A DNA stretch of 64,000 nucleotides from Sulfuriferula sp. (GCA_013140765.1 JABFSE010000021.1:1-64000), one strand, 5' to 3'; shown: positions 29,307-38,480, counted from the stretch's first letter. The notes: generated from the letters alone by a model not told the origin. A program made the numbers and translations.

Positions 29307-30329
29307 TTAAATACCTATTTGCTGATGCCAATAGGTTTTGATCGCGCTGATCGTGCTGGTTGGAAGTGGGCCAAATGCGATAGATTTAGCGAGGTCCTGA
29401 CCGTGCTCAAAGCCCCACGTAAAGAATTTCACGACGGCTTCGTTATTTTCTTTGGGTGCATCTTTTTTCAGGATTTGCCATGTGCAACCTGAGATGGGCC
29501 AGCTTGCCGCACCTGGCTGATTGGTTAAAATCACGTAGAAATCTTCAGCTTTAGTGAAGTCAACGTTAGCAGCTGCGGCTTGGAAACCTTGCAGGCTAGG
29601 GCTAACCAGTTTGCCTGCGGCATTGTACATGCGCACATAGTTTAGCTTGCTTTCCAAAATGTAGGCATATTCGACATAACCAATCGCGCCTTTTACTTGA
29701 TTGACCATGGCGGCGACACCGTCATTACCTTTGCCGCCTATACCGCCTATCCAATTAACGGCTGTATCTACGCCTACTTTAGCTTCCCAAGTTGGGTCAA
29801 CTTTAGCTAGATAGCTGGCAAACGTGAAGGTGGTGCCTGAGCCATCTGAGCGGTGCACTGCTGTGATAGGCATATCAGGCAACTTCAAGCCTTTGTTTAG
29901 GCTAACAATAGCGGGGTCATTCCATTTGCTGATTTCGCCCATGTAGATTTTTGCAATCACTGGACCGCTTAATATGAGCTGACCAGGTTTAATCCCAGGT
30001 AAATTCACTATCATGTCTTCCCCAGCAATAGCGGTAGGGAATTGGATTAAATTAGCTGCTTTCAAATCCTGTGGCTTGAGCGGCATATCGCTAGCACCGA
30101 AATTAACTGTGCCTGCTTTAATTTGTTTGATACCGCCACCTGAACCGATAGCTTGGTAGTTTACTTGTACATTAGTCGCTTGCGCATATGGCACGCCCCA
30201 CTTACTGATTAGTGGATAAACCCAAGTGCTACCCGCACCTGTAATCTCAGTAGCTTGCGCCGTTGCACTGAATCCCAGTGTGAGCGTGACAGCCGCGACA
30301 CTTAATGTTTTGATAAAATTAGCTTGCAT
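29307..30329 (-). CDS. pstS: phosphate ABC transporter substrate-binding protein PstS
   Basis: Periplasmic phosphate-binding protein that feeds the PstCAB importer. The 340 residues have a signal peptide ending near ATAQA, then ITGAGSTWVYPLISKW, SGGGIKQI, FGASDMPL, and HRSDGSGTTFTFASYL, which carry the phosphate-contacting Ser, Thr, Asp and Arg residues of the family. Length is normal. No pstC, pstA, pstB or phoU gene lies beside it, which is unusual; a five-gene cluster diverges from it instead. I found no convincing Pho box in its upstream region. Confidence 0.95.
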   Translation of the reverse strand: MQANFIKTLSVAAVTLTLGFSATAQATEITGAGSTWVYPLISKWGVPYAQATNVQVNYQAIGSGGGIKQIKAGTVNFGASDMPLKPQDLKAANLIQFPTAIAGEDMIVNLPGIKPGQLILSGPVIAKIYMGEISKWNDPAIVSLNKGLKLPDMPITAVHRSDGSGTTFTFASYLAKVDPTWEAKVGVDTAVNWIGGIGGKGNDGVAAMVNQVKGAIGYVEYAYILESKLNYVRMYNAAGKLVSPSLQGFQAAAANVDFTKAEDFYVILTNQPGAASWPISGCTWQILKKDAPKENNEAVVKFFTWGFEHGQDLAKSIAFGPLPTSTISAIKTYWHQQIGI

Positions 30330-30637
30330 TTTGACCCCTAATCTATGAATGGTATTACTGCGATATGGATGCAGTAATCGCCATTTTAGATATTTCCTAA
30401 CAACGATAAATGAATTTATCGTGATGTTTAGCTGACTTAATCGTCAGTATAAACAATATGTTATGTGTAAGTGTTGCGTCAGTTTGGCTTGGCTGAGCTA
30501 CTAATTGAACTCATGCCCATGCTGATGTTTAATTGCTAGGCAATTACGTTTAATGCGTTAAACTCGGTTATACTTTTGTGCAATAAGCAAAAGTTATAGT
30601 AACTTGATTTGTTCGTATCATCGACAGGGGAATTCAA
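30330..30637. promoter_or_regulatory. 308-base divergent intergenic region between pstS and the zinc-ribbon operon
   Basis: No gene is visible. It holds a hairpin of ATTACTGC/GCAGTAAT (30354-30361 with 30371-30378) in the probable pstS 5' leader, an almost perfect palindrome ACGATAAAT-GA-ATTTATCGT (30403-30422), and a CTGAC/GTCAG pair near 30433-30447. Promoters for both directions must lie here. The palindrome may be an operator; its regulator is unknown. Confidence 0.5.
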
Positions 30638-31738
30638 ATGCAATCCACACCTAACCACTTAGCGGGTACAACAATGCTGTTCCGCGCACTTGATGCGGCC
30701 AAAAATTGGCGTGCATTAGGCCTGCTAATAGCGACCACAATCACGGCAATCCTTATTACTGCTATTTTTGGTTTTATTGCTTCACGTTTTGGCATGGGGA
30801 CTATGTCCGTAATAACGGGTGGTTTGGGTATGATTATCGCCATGATTGCTTTTTTTACTGGCTTTTCAGCGGTAGGCATATTGTTGATGGATGAAGCGAA
30901 ATTAAATCCTCAACGTAGCATATTAAACGCCCTATTTACGGGCTTGGCGACATTGCCACGCTTTGTCGGCATCGTGTTGTTAGAGACTGCGTTGGCAGTT
31001 TTGTTCGTGATCACATTAGTGGTGGTGCTGTTTCTTTGCAAAATACCCGTCTTAGGTACACTCCTGTACGCCATTGTTTATCCGATTAGCGTCGTATTAG
31101 TTGGGATGACTTATTTCGCTATCTTGTTTGTGGTCAACCCTTTGATTGCACCTGCGTTGTGGGATGGTAGTCGAGTGATGGAAGCATGGGCTAAATTATG
31201 GCAATTAGGCAAAACACAACTTATTCCTGTGCTATTGAATCAACTGGTTTTGGGCTTCATGGTATTTGTCGTCACAGGTATTTTGTTGGCGATTGTGGCG
31301 ATTGGGGGTGTGTTTACCACAGGCTTGTCTGCCATGATATTAGGCTCAGAAATGGGCGGGAGTTCAATGAGTGGGATATTGAACGGGTTGACCGCTATGA
31401 TGATGGGCGGTGGTAGTGGTTACGCAATGAGTGCGTTGTTTGGTTCGGCGATATTGTTTGCTATCGTGGGCGCGATTCCATTGTTGATATTGATTAGTGG
31501 TAATTGCCTTATTTATTTACAATACGTCCGTCATCTTGATGCGTCGGATTTAGAAGAAAGAATACGCAACTCTGTTGATGATTTGAAAGAAAAAGCGAAT
31601 ACGGCACGTGAGCAACTTAAACAGTCTACGCTTAATGAGCCTGCTACGGCCATGCCCGCATTAACCTGTCCAAATTGCTATGCTGACATTACTGACGACG
31701 ATGTTTTTTGTGGTAGCTGTGGTCATAAACTGAAATAA
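30638..31738 (+). CDS. multi-pass membrane protein with C-terminal zinc ribbon
   Basis: First gene of a five-gene run. The 366 residues contain about six hydrophobic segments (roughly 26-48, 58-83, 108-132, 138-165, 195-226, 266-292), then a charged helix (about 300-325), and a C-terminal zinc ribbon with CPNC and CGSCGHK (four cysteines at about 342-361). The zinc ribbon should be cytoplasmic if the orientation is the usual one. I do not recognise the membrane part. AGGGG at 30627-30631 precedes the ATG. The next gene starts nine bases after its stop. Confidence 0.82.
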   Translation: MQSTPNHLAGTTMLFRALDAAKNWRALGLLIATTITAILITAIFGFIASRFGMGTMSVITGGLGMIIAMIAFFTGFSAVGILLMDEAKLNPQRSILNALFTGLATLPRFVGIVLLETALAVLFVITLVVVLFLCKIPVLGTLLYAIVYPISVVLVGMTYFAILFVVNPLIAPALWDGSRVMEAWAKLWQLGKTQLIPVLLNQLVLGFMVFVVTGILLAIVAIGGVFTTGLSAMILGSEMGGSSMSGILNGLTAMMMGGGSGYAMSALFGSAILFAIVGAIPLLILISGNCLIYLQYVRHLDASDLEERIRNSVDDLKEKANTAREQLKQSTLNEPATAMPALTCPNCYADITDDDVFCGSCGHKLK

Positions 31739-31747
31739 GAGAAAAGT

Positions 31748-32833
31748 ATGTCCAAATTTTGTACAAGTTGCGGCGCAAAATCAGATGAGGATGTGGCGCG
31801 TTTTTGTGATGCTTGTGGTGCGTCTTTTTCGACGACGATTAAACCGCCTGTAAACCCGTCAGCACCCACGCTTAACACGACAATAGCAACCGCTAAAATC
31901 GTGAAAATAGCGGGGATAGCTGTATTGGTATTGATGATATTGATAGGCGTTATTTGGTTCTTTACTAAGCTCGCGTCGCCGCCCGATGCAGGTGCGCTGT
32001 CTGCGATACTTAATGAAGATAAGGTGTTTGCTGATGACAAAACATGCCTAACAGGTTTGCAATATGATAAAAAAACGATCAGTGTTCTAGGTTATGATAG
32101 CGTCAGCAAGCAATGGATGGATGCGTTAGTGAGTGCGGGTTTATATGGTGCGCCTGAAAAAACGGGAAGTGCGGGTTGGTTTTCATCAGCTAAATATGAA
32201 TATACACAAACACCACTAGGTCTAAAAGCTGTACGCAATGGTCAATTATGTTTTGCAAATGGCATCGTGGTTGACAGTGTCAACTATGCTGAACCGCGCG
32301 TAGTCAACAATACCCATCTCTTAAAAGGGCACTATAGTTATCACTATAGCGGCCTTGAAAAGTGGGCTAGTTTGCCTGCACTGGTAAAATTAGCACCCAA
32401 TATTTTAGCTAAAACACAGTTTGAAGAGGATGTGTTCTTAAGTGCCAATCAGCACGCATGGCGTATTGCAAGAGGTAGTGATAAAAAAACTGCCCGCGAA
32501 CTCGCTAAACTAGATGAGGCTAAAACGGAATTGGCAACACCTGTAACCAACACAGGTGGTTTATTTGCTTGGTTTGGCAATCTATTTACGGGTGTTAATG
32601 CTAATCCGCTGATAGGCAAATGGATAGGCGTTGATTCAGGTGTTGCTATAGAATTTACTGCTACCGACATGATAGAAGGTCGCCATATCGTTCCTGTTAC
32701 TTATCAAATGCAGGATAAAGCAGTGGTGGTCAGTGGTGCGGCTCATGAAGACCTTACCTTTGATATTGTTGATGCTGATCATATCCTGATGGATGCGAGA
32801 TTCTTGAAAATCACCCTTACTCGAGTAAACTAA
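31748..32833 (+). CDS. zinc-ribbon single-pass membrane protein
   Basis: Second gene of the run. The 361 residues start with a zinc ribbon (Cys5, 8, 20, 23, the FCTSCG/FCDACG pattern), followed by a linker, one membrane segment (about 51-72), and a long domain that would be outside the inner membrane. Its last 85 residues (from PLIGKWIG) form a strand-rich lipocalin-like module with GAAHEDLTFDIVDAD. No catalytic motif is apparent. The stop overlaps the next start by one base (TAATG), indicating translational coupling. Confidence 0.82.
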   Translation: MSKFCTSCGAKSDEDVARFCDACGASFSTTIKPPVNPSAPTLNTTIATAKIVKIAGIAVLVLMILIGVIWFFTKLASPPDAGALSAILNEDKVFADDKTCLTGLQYDKKTISVLGYDSVSKQWMDALVSAGLYGAPEKTGSAGWFSSAKYEYTQTPLGLKAVRNGQLCFANGIVVDSVNYAEPRVVNNTHLLKGHYSYHYSGLEKWASLPALVKLAPNILAKTQFEEDVFLSANQHAWRIARGSDKKTARELAKLDEAKTELATPVTNTGGLFAWFGNLFTGVNANPLIGKWIGVDSGVAIEFTATDMIEGRHIVPVTYQMQDKAVVVSGAAHEDLTFDIVDADHILMDARFLKITLTRVN

Positions 32834-33663
32834 TGATGAAATGTCCACATTGTTCTGCCGTCAATAAAGACGGTGCTAAATTTTGCGCGAGTTGTGGCGG
32901 CAATATGCTGGTTGCGCCAGTGCAAGCCGTTATGGCGACGAAAGTCTGCGAAAAATGCGACCATGCGTGTAAATTAGACGCGAAATTTTGCCCAAAATGC
33001 GGTGCTACCTTTAACAGCTCGGTGATTGTTGAGCCAATTCCAGAGCCAACACCAGAGCCAACACCAGAGCCAACACCAGTAACGCCTGCTCCCACCGCTT
33101 CTGTGGGTGTGACGACGCGTACTGCGTTCCCTGTTCTGCCTGTGGTGTTAGGGGTGACGACTTTGTTAGTGCTAATTGCTGCAGGGGCTATTTATTTAAT
33201 GAATAGTACGGCTAATATGGTGAAACCACAGCCTGTTGTTGCTGTTAAAGCCTTCCCAGCGGTACCCGAGGCTTTACCTCGCTTAGGTGAAAAGCAAGCT
33301 GATGTTGCGCCGCCCGTAGTTGCACCTGCATCTGCTGTTGAAGTGACACCGCCTCCTGCGCCTGTGGTAGTTGCACCACCTGCTATTGTTTCTATTGCGC
33401 CACCTCGCGCGGCTTCAGCGAAACCTGCACCTGTATCCACGCCTGCACCTAGCGTGGATGATAGGTCAAAAAGTATGCAAGTTGCTATAGATACAACGCT
33501 AGATGAGGGCGATAAGTGCATGGCACGAAAAAAATACGATTGTGCGATTGGGAGTGCAAACACGGTTTTGCGATTAGACGCGGGTAATGTTCGCGGCATG
33601 GACATGAAGCGTAAAGCGAAGGAAGCGCAAGACAAAGCACTTTCACAAATTGATATTCAATAG
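32833..33663 (+). CDS. double zinc-ribbon membrane protein with Pro-rich linker
   Basis: Third gene of the run, 276 residues. Two zinc ribbons lie at the N-terminus (Cys4, 7, 18, 21 and Cys39, 42, 53, 56), then a PEPTPEPTP stretch encoded by a 12-base tandem repeat, one membrane segment (about 98-120), a low-complexity Ala/Pro/Val region, and a C-terminal helical part (about 215-270, with Ala-rich pairs and Cys residues in GDKCMARKKYDCAIG) that resembles a single TPR-like hairpin. The function is unknown. The next gene begins eight bases after its stop. Confidence 0.82.
   Translation: MMKCPHCSAVNKDGAKFCASCGGNMLVAPVQAVMATKVCEKCDHACKLDAKFCPKCGATFNSSVIVEPIPEPTPEPTPEPTPVTPAPTASVGVTTRTAFPVLPVVLGVTTLLVLIAAGAIYLMNSTANMVKPQPVVAVKAFPAVPEALPRLGEKQADVAPPVVAPASAVEVTPPPAPVVVAPPAIVSIAPPRAASAKPAPVSTPAPSVDDRSKSMQVAIDTTLDEGDKCMARKKYDCAIGSANTVLRLDAGNVRGMDMKRKAKEAQDKALSQIDIQ
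33041..33076 (+). repeat. 12-base tandem repeat, three copies
   Basis: CAGAGCCAACAC is repeated three times in perfect tandem, encoding Pro-Glu-Pro-Thr units in the third zinc-ribbon gene. In-frame and length-neutral, it could vary in copy number by slippage. Confidence 0.85.
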
Positions 33664-33671
33664 AGGGATAT

Positions 33672-35417
33672 ATGTCTTACGAATATAGCTCGGAGAGTCG
33701 TAGCTTAGATTTACCTAATCCGTTCAAAATAGAAAATTACTTTTATTTTGGTGCGGGTGGGATTTTGTTTATAGCAGCAATCAGCCTGCTGTTGTTAAGT
33801 CGGCATGGTTTGTCAGATCACCTGTCATTCTGGAGTTTGTTGCCTTTGTTAATGGGCGTGTTTTTGCTTTTTAGTAGCATCAATTACTGGCGTAAGGCAT
33901 TAATGCAACTGCGTTTTTTCTTTGGGCGTGGCGAACCTAAAAGCCTGGCGGAAGACTTAAGCATAGATCAGGTCGGGTCTGGTCAGGGGGCTGATGCACT
34001 GAAAGAAACGTTGCGTCAAAATGCGCTGGTTTTTCAAGAGCCTCAAGGTGCGTTAAATGGGTTGCTATATACGTGGATACCGCAGTTAATTTATGCGCCG
34101 CATCCTATCCAGTTAATAGCGCAACGCCAGTTCCAAATTGGTTTGGCTGTCGGTGTGACTATCATTTCGCTATTGGTGTCAGTGTTAGCGTTGGCTAACG
34201 CGCAGGCTTCTTCATGGATGGGTGTGTTTTATTATGCGTTTACAATTTTCCTATTGGTTAAGCCGCTGAAACAAGGTACTGCGGCAGAAGCGGATTTAGG
34301 TATCAATGGCTTGGTGGGTTTAGTTGTGTTTGCTATTTTCGGACCAGTGATTATTCCTTGGATTAGTCGTGGTTTGCCTGATTTGAGCTGGCTGTCATTA
34401 AATTGGCAGGTTTTTTTGTTGTTATTGGCGGTATTAGGCGCGGTTGTTTTGTTTTTTGTGGCTTTAATTAAGCAGATGATACCGCCGCCAGCGACCACGA
34501 TGGCTTGTGAGCAACAGGCATTGTCAATGAATAGCCATCCAAAACAATTGCTTGATGAGTTGGAAAGAGCGTTGCAAACTGATTGGACAGAAAAAATACC
34601 CAATCGCCGATATGCGCGTATTTTCCCCGAAATCAATAATGGGGCAGGTAGTTTTCATAGTGAAATGCTAGAAGAAACGCAACCCATGCCATGTACGGAT
34701 TTTCGTGCTATTGATTTTGCGAGCAGTTTTGCCTTGCCGCGTTATCGTTGGTTGATGTGGCTTAATTCTATGGGCTTGATTTTTGTTTTGTCAGGAGCGT
34801 TAGCTGTTGTGATTTTTTCAGCGTTGCTGAATCCTGCTCATTTAGTGTCGGGGGTGACGGGTTTCCTCGCATTTGGAGCGGCAATGCTGTTAGTGGGTGA
34901 TTTTTGTTTTAAGGCTGGGCATGTTTTATGGGGGCGTTTTGACTTCCAATCCGAATTGATTTGGGTAGAAATGACGGGTAATTATCAATCAGCTAAATTG
35001 GATTATGGTAATCAGTTTACTGACCGTATCAAAACAGAGAAGCAAGTAATCAATATCGAAACGATGACTATGCGGGTGTGGGTCGCGCAACTAGAGACGG
35101 TTGCTTTTGGTAAAAACTCACAGCGCTGGTTGATAGGGATGCGTGGCTTACCTGATAAAGCGCGTTATTTGAGCCAGCATCTAAGCCAATTTGCCGCTGA
35201 TCAAAGTATTATTGTCGCCCCTGCTTCGGGTGCAGATATGCAAAAAGTAGCGAATTTAGGTGCGTTGAATCAATTGGGCGGGGCGAGTGGACGTTTGCCG
35301 AAGACGTTATTGCAAGCATTTGGTGATGCACCGCTTCGTTGTGCTGTGTGTAATGCCTTAGCAGAATCCGATGCGCGTTTTTGTGCTGAGTGCGGTACGC
35401 CGCTTAATGCGAGTTAG
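33672..35417 (+). CDS. large multi-pass membrane protein with C-terminal zinc ribbon
   Basis: Fourth gene of the run, 581 residues. Roughly eight hydrophobic segments (about 23-44, 53-73, 154-177, 181-196, 209-231, 244-268, 357-384, 390-412) are split by a cytoplasmic loop (about 270-350). A soluble C-terminal domain (about 415-545) precedes a closing zinc ribbon (CAVCNA and FCAECGTPL). The membrane part is unlike any family I know. The GGGAT near 33665 acts as ribosome-binding site. A 44-base gap separates it from the lipoprotein gene. Confidence 0.8.
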   Translation: MSYEYSSESRSLDLPNPFKIENYFYFGAGGILFIAAISLLLLSRHGLSDHLSFWSLLPLLMGVFLLFSSINYWRKALMQLRFFFGRGEPKSLAEDLSIDQVGSGQGADALKETLRQNALVFQEPQGALNGLLYTWIPQLIYAPHPIQLIAQRQFQIGLAVGVTIISLLVSVLALANAQASSWMGVFYYAFTIFLLVKPLKQGTAAEADLGINGLVGLVVFAIFGPVIIPWISRGLPDLSWLSLNWQVFLLLLAVLGAVVLFFVALIKQMIPPPATTMACEQQALSMNSHPKQLLDELERALQTDWTEKIPNRRYARIFPEINNGAGSFHSEMLEETQPMPCTDFRAIDFASSFALPRYRWLMWLNSMGLIFVLSGALAVVIFSALLNPAHLVSGVTGFLAFGAAMLLVGDFCFKAGHVLWGRFDFQSELIWVEMTGNYQSAKLDYGNQFTDRIKTEKQVINIETMTMRVWVAQLETVAFGKNSQRWLIGMRGLPDKARYLSQHLSQFAADQSIIVAPASGADMQKVANLGALNQLGGASGRLPKTLLQAFGDAPLRCAVCNALAESDARFCAECGTPLNAS

Positions 35418-35461
35418 GGATTAGTTTCGTAATTTTATTATTTAATTGGGAGTAAGTATTG

Positions 35462-36166
35462 ATGACAAACATATCCATGCGCCGTAGCACTGCATTATTA
35501 TTGGCGGTTACTGTTACTTTAGGCGGTTGCGCAACAACAGGGCAAAATAGCGCGGATAAAACAGGCGCATCCAGCAGTTCCGAGTGTAATCCCGCTATCG
35601 CCGCTGGGGTGGGGGCAGTAATTGGCGGCTTGCTAGGTGGCGGCACAAATACTTTACGTGGTGCAGCGATAGGAGCAGCAATAGGTGGGTTTGGTTGTAT
35701 GTTGGTCAATTATCGTTCTGAGCAGGTGAAAACGGCTGAACAGGCTAAGGATGATTATAAACTAGCCAACAAAGGACAATTGCCAAATGAAACAACAATA
35801 GTGAGTTACACCAGTGCATTTAAGCCTTCAACGATACGCGCAGGTAATAAAGCTGAAATGGATTCTTACGTTGAGGTGGTCAATGGCCGCAATGACCCTA
35901 ATCCTAAGCTCGAAGAAGAAATGAGTTTGTACAAACCTGATGGCACATTAGCGAAATCAGTGCGTAAGCCTGTTTCTGCAACGGGGAGCTCAGGCGGTTT
36001 CCGTAATAGCTTTATTGTACCTATGCCAGAAGGTGTGCCTGATGGGGTTTACCCAGTTAAAACTGCATTGTTTTTGAACGGTGTTAAAGTAAAAACGAAT
36101 ACTGCAAAATTACAAATTGTGCTCAATGAGCAACATTCAGTGACACAGTTCATCGCTTCAAAATAA
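35462..36166 (+). CDS. glycine-zipper lipoprotein, last gene of the zinc-ribbon run
   Basis: A 234-residue lipoprotein. The lipobox is Leu-Gly-Gly-Cys (Cys23). After a Ser-rich linker a glycine-zipper pair follows (about 45-80: GVGAVIGGLLGGG and GAAIGAAIGG), a pattern of outer-membrane proteins such as SlyB/OmpA-like and Rcp-type lipoproteins. A strand-rich C-terminal domain (about 100-225) includes PDGVYPVKTALFLNG. GGGAG precedes the ATG at 35462; a TTG at 35459 is in frame. It is placed with the upstream zinc-ribbon genes by direction and short gap, and closes with the terminator at 36170. Confidence 0.8.
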   Translation: MTNISMRRSTALLLAVTVTLGGCATTGQNSADKTGASSSSECNPAIAAGVGAVIGGLLGGGTNTLRGAAIGAAIGGFGCMLVNYRSEQVKTAEQAKDDYKLANKGQLPNETTIVSYTSAFKPSTIRAGNKAEMDSYVEVVNGRNDPNPKLEEEMSLYKPDGTLAKSVRKPVSATGSSGGFRNSFIVPMPEGVPDGVYPVKTALFLNGVKVKTNTAKLQIVLNEQHSVTQFIASK

Positions 36167-36169
36167 ATA

Positions 36170-36205
36170 TTTGCGCCTATGTTAGTGAAGTAGCATAGGC
36201 GCAAA
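36170..36205. terminator. bidirectional terminator between lipoprotein gene and cbbO
   Basis: A 12-bp perfect stem (TTTGCGCCTATG with CATAGGCGCAAA) and a 12-base loop, lying between convergent genes. T runs on either side are short (TTT or AAA), so efficiency is uncertain. Confidence 0.75.
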
Positions 36206-36220
36206 AGTACGCTAAACTGC

Positions 36221-38467
36221 CTATTTAGTTAGTGCCATAAATAGTTTAGGCAATTGCTCAGGTAGTCTGGTTATATTGTCGATGACGGTATAATGCTTGC
36301 CAAATATGTCACTTACATACTCACCTGCTTTGGGGTCGAGCGTGATGCAGTAGGTATAGATACCGTCTTGATCTAGTTCACGCACGGCGACTTTAGCGTC
36401 TTCTATAAGTAAACGTGGGTCTTTAGTGTCTATGTCCGCAGGCTCGCCGTCGGTTAATATCAGCAGCAGTTTTTTATCTGCCTGTTGATGCGAGAGATAG
36501 TGTCCTGCATGGCGGATAGCCGCACCCATGCGCGTAGAGTATCCCGCTTGCATGGCGGCAAGGCGGGCTTTGACAGGGGTGTCCCAGTGTTCAGTGTAGC
36601 CTTTAATATGCAAGTAGCGCACTTCGTGGCGGGTATTGGAGTGGAATCCGCTAATGGCTAATTTGTCTCCCATCTGCTCTATTGCCCAGCCTAGCAAGGT
36701 GACTGCTTCTTGGCTGAGTGCCAGCTTGCTTTGTTGGCAACCCTCGGGCACGTCGGCTAACGAAGCGGATAAGTCTAACAGTAGCGATACAGCAATGTTG
36801 CGCCCGTCATGGCGGTGGCTCATGTTGATACGTGGGTCGGGTACTGCGCCACTTTTGTAATCTATCAATGAGCGAATCGCGACATCTAAATCTAGCTCAG
36901 CACCTTCTTCCTGATAACGCAGGCGAACTTTGTTTTGCGGCTTGAGCAAGTCGATAATTTTTTTCAGTTGCTTTGCCAAACCTGCGTGCTTTGCCAGTAT
37001 TTTTTCTATGTCATTCGCATCGCCAGTCGGGTGTAAATGCTCATACACGCTGGCCCAGTCAGGGCGGTAATGTTCTGCGCCATAATCCCATTCTGGATAT
37101 AGTCGTGGTGGTAAACGGAATTCTGCTTGTTCTTCAGGTGGTGCTTTTTTTGGCGTGTTGTCGAACTCTTCTTCGTCACCATCTTCAATGTATTGCCACA
37201 TCAAGCGGTTATCGTCGCGATAATCGACTTCTGTATCGTCAAAAAACGTTTTGGCACTGAGATCGCTACCAACGCGAGTTTTGGCGATAAATTGCACGCC
37301 GAGTGTCACCATGTTTTTTGTACTGCTAATGCCTGTAGCCATTTCAGCGTGAAAGCGGGCGACGAAATCGAGTATATCCGCGTTGGTATAGCCATGCTGT
37401 GGGTCAAGTAGTGCACGAGACAGTGTGTACAGACGATGGCGTATGCATGCGTGACCTTCAGGACATGCGCCTTCTTTAGGGGTAGGGTGGATGGTAGCCC
37501 ACAGTTTACGCAAACCTGGGTAGCGTTGCATGGCGAGAAGCTCCACACGAGAATCTTCAAAAACTTCTACTGCCATACGTTGAAACGGGCTCAAGTTATC
37601 CGCGATGATGGGTGTCGTCCAGATGCGATGTGCGCTGATATGGGCAAGTAGGGCGCGATAACGGTCTATGCCACGCACACCTACCATGTCATCATAAACG
37701 TCGGGTAAATGTATGCCCCGCGCGTCAAAATACGAAATAGGCTTGCGTATTTCATCGTAGGTTAATGAGTAAGGCACAAAATTTGCATCGGCTTGCCATA
37801 GCCCACGCATGTATAAATCGAGTTGGCGTTCGCTGTCCGTAAATAGTGTGCCATGACGTTCACGTTGCATGACTGCACGGCTGTCAGGTGTTTGTAGTAA
37901 GAAGTATTCGCGCTGGCGATCGGGGTCGCTGGCATACGCTTTAACGCCGTAATCAACCCAGTTACGTAAACCGTTAAATGAGAGCGTACCTAATAATTGA
38001 GGTGTGGTGCTGAGAAACTCAATTAAGCAGGCACTGGCATACATGGAATCTATCCCATGTACTTTGGGTGTGGTGCGTTCCATCGTTTGCCAGACCAGAT
38101 GGAAATACTCATTGAATAAGCCGCGACTTTCTAGTGCGCGTGCGGCGGCAGTCAGGCTTTGTAACAGCGGGGCGATTGCGCCGCTGTTAGGTGTGCGTGT
38201 GAGTCTTTGTACGAAGGTAATTACGTCGGCTATGGTTTCCTCGCCGAGTAGCACGGCGACTTCAGGCATTTCTTCCAAAAATGCGAGTACAGGTGCTTCA
38301 CCACGCCCCATTTTACATAGCGTGCGTGCGCCGTCGATGTAGGCGATTTGTGCCGTAGGCGAGAGGCGTTTTTGTGCGTAAGCAAAGCAGTCAGGGAACA
38401 CGCTTTGCACGCGGGCAAAGCCGCAGGAAAGTGCTTTAATCTCGTCTATGAGCTGATTATCATTCAT
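36221..38467 (-). CDS. cbbO: RuBisCO activase component CbbO (von Willebrand A domain)
   Basis: CbbO works with the AAA+ ring CbbQ to remove tight-binding sugar phosphates from RuBisCO. About 748 residues: a long N-terminal helical region, an acidic stretch (IEDGDEEEFDN), and a C-terminal VWA domain (about 550-740) with the MIDAS motif DLSASLAD and LILTDGEPAD. The ATG ending at 38467 starts MNDNQLID; an ATG further upstream (38497) is in frame but overlaps cbbQ. The gene lies 13 bases downstream of cbbQ on the minus strand. It also resembles NorD, but the cbbM neighbour favours CbbO. Confidence 0.92.
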   Translation of the reverse strand: MNDNQLIDEIKALSCGFARVQSVFPDCFAYAQKRLSPTAQIAYIDGARTLCKMGRGEAPVLAFLEEMPEVAVLLGEETIADVITFVQRLTRTPNSGAIAPLLQSLTAAARALESRGLFNEYFHLVWQTMERTTPKVHGIDSMYASACLIEFLSTTPQLLGTLSFNGLRNWVDYGVKAYASDPDRQREYFLLQTPDSRAVMQRERHGTLFTDSERQLDLYMRGLWQADANFVPYSLTYDEIRKPISYFDARGIHLPDVYDDMVGVRGIDRYRALLAHISAHRIWTTPIIADNLSPFQRMAVEVFEDSRVELLAMQRYPGLRKLWATIHPTPKEGACPEGHACIRHRLYTLSRALLDPQHGYTNADILDFVARFHAEMATGISSTKNMVTLGVQFIAKTRVGSDLSAKTFFDDTEVDYRDDNRLMWQYIEDGDEEEFDNTPKKAPPEEQAEFRLPPRLYPEWDYGAEHYRPDWASVYEHLHPTGDANDIEKILAKHAGLAKQLKKIIDLLKPQNKVRLRYQEEGAELDLDVAIRSLIDYKSGAVPDPRINMSHRHDGRNIAVSLLLDLSASLADVPEGCQQSKLALSQEAVTLLGWAIEQMGDKLAISGFHSNTRHEVRYLHIKGYTEHWDTPVKARLAAMQAGYSTRMGAAIRHAGHYLSHQQADKKLLLILTDGEPADIDTKDPRLLIEDAKVAVRELDQDGIYTYCITLDPKAGEYVSDIFGKHYTVIDNITRLPEQLPKLFMALTK

Positions 38468-38480
38468 GATCTGCGGCAGT

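Noticed and set aside
30330-30637. Pho box upstream of pstS
   Set aside because: Only a CTGAC/GTCAG pair resembles half-sites; spacing and sequence do not fit the consensus of two or more CTGTCAT-like repeats.
33041-33076. CRISPR-like repeats
   Set aside because: The copies are contiguous 12-base coding repeats without spacers.
34232-34636. 134-residue minus-strand open frame in the zinc-ribbon cluster
   Set aside because: It is antisense to the large membrane protein gene, with no family features.
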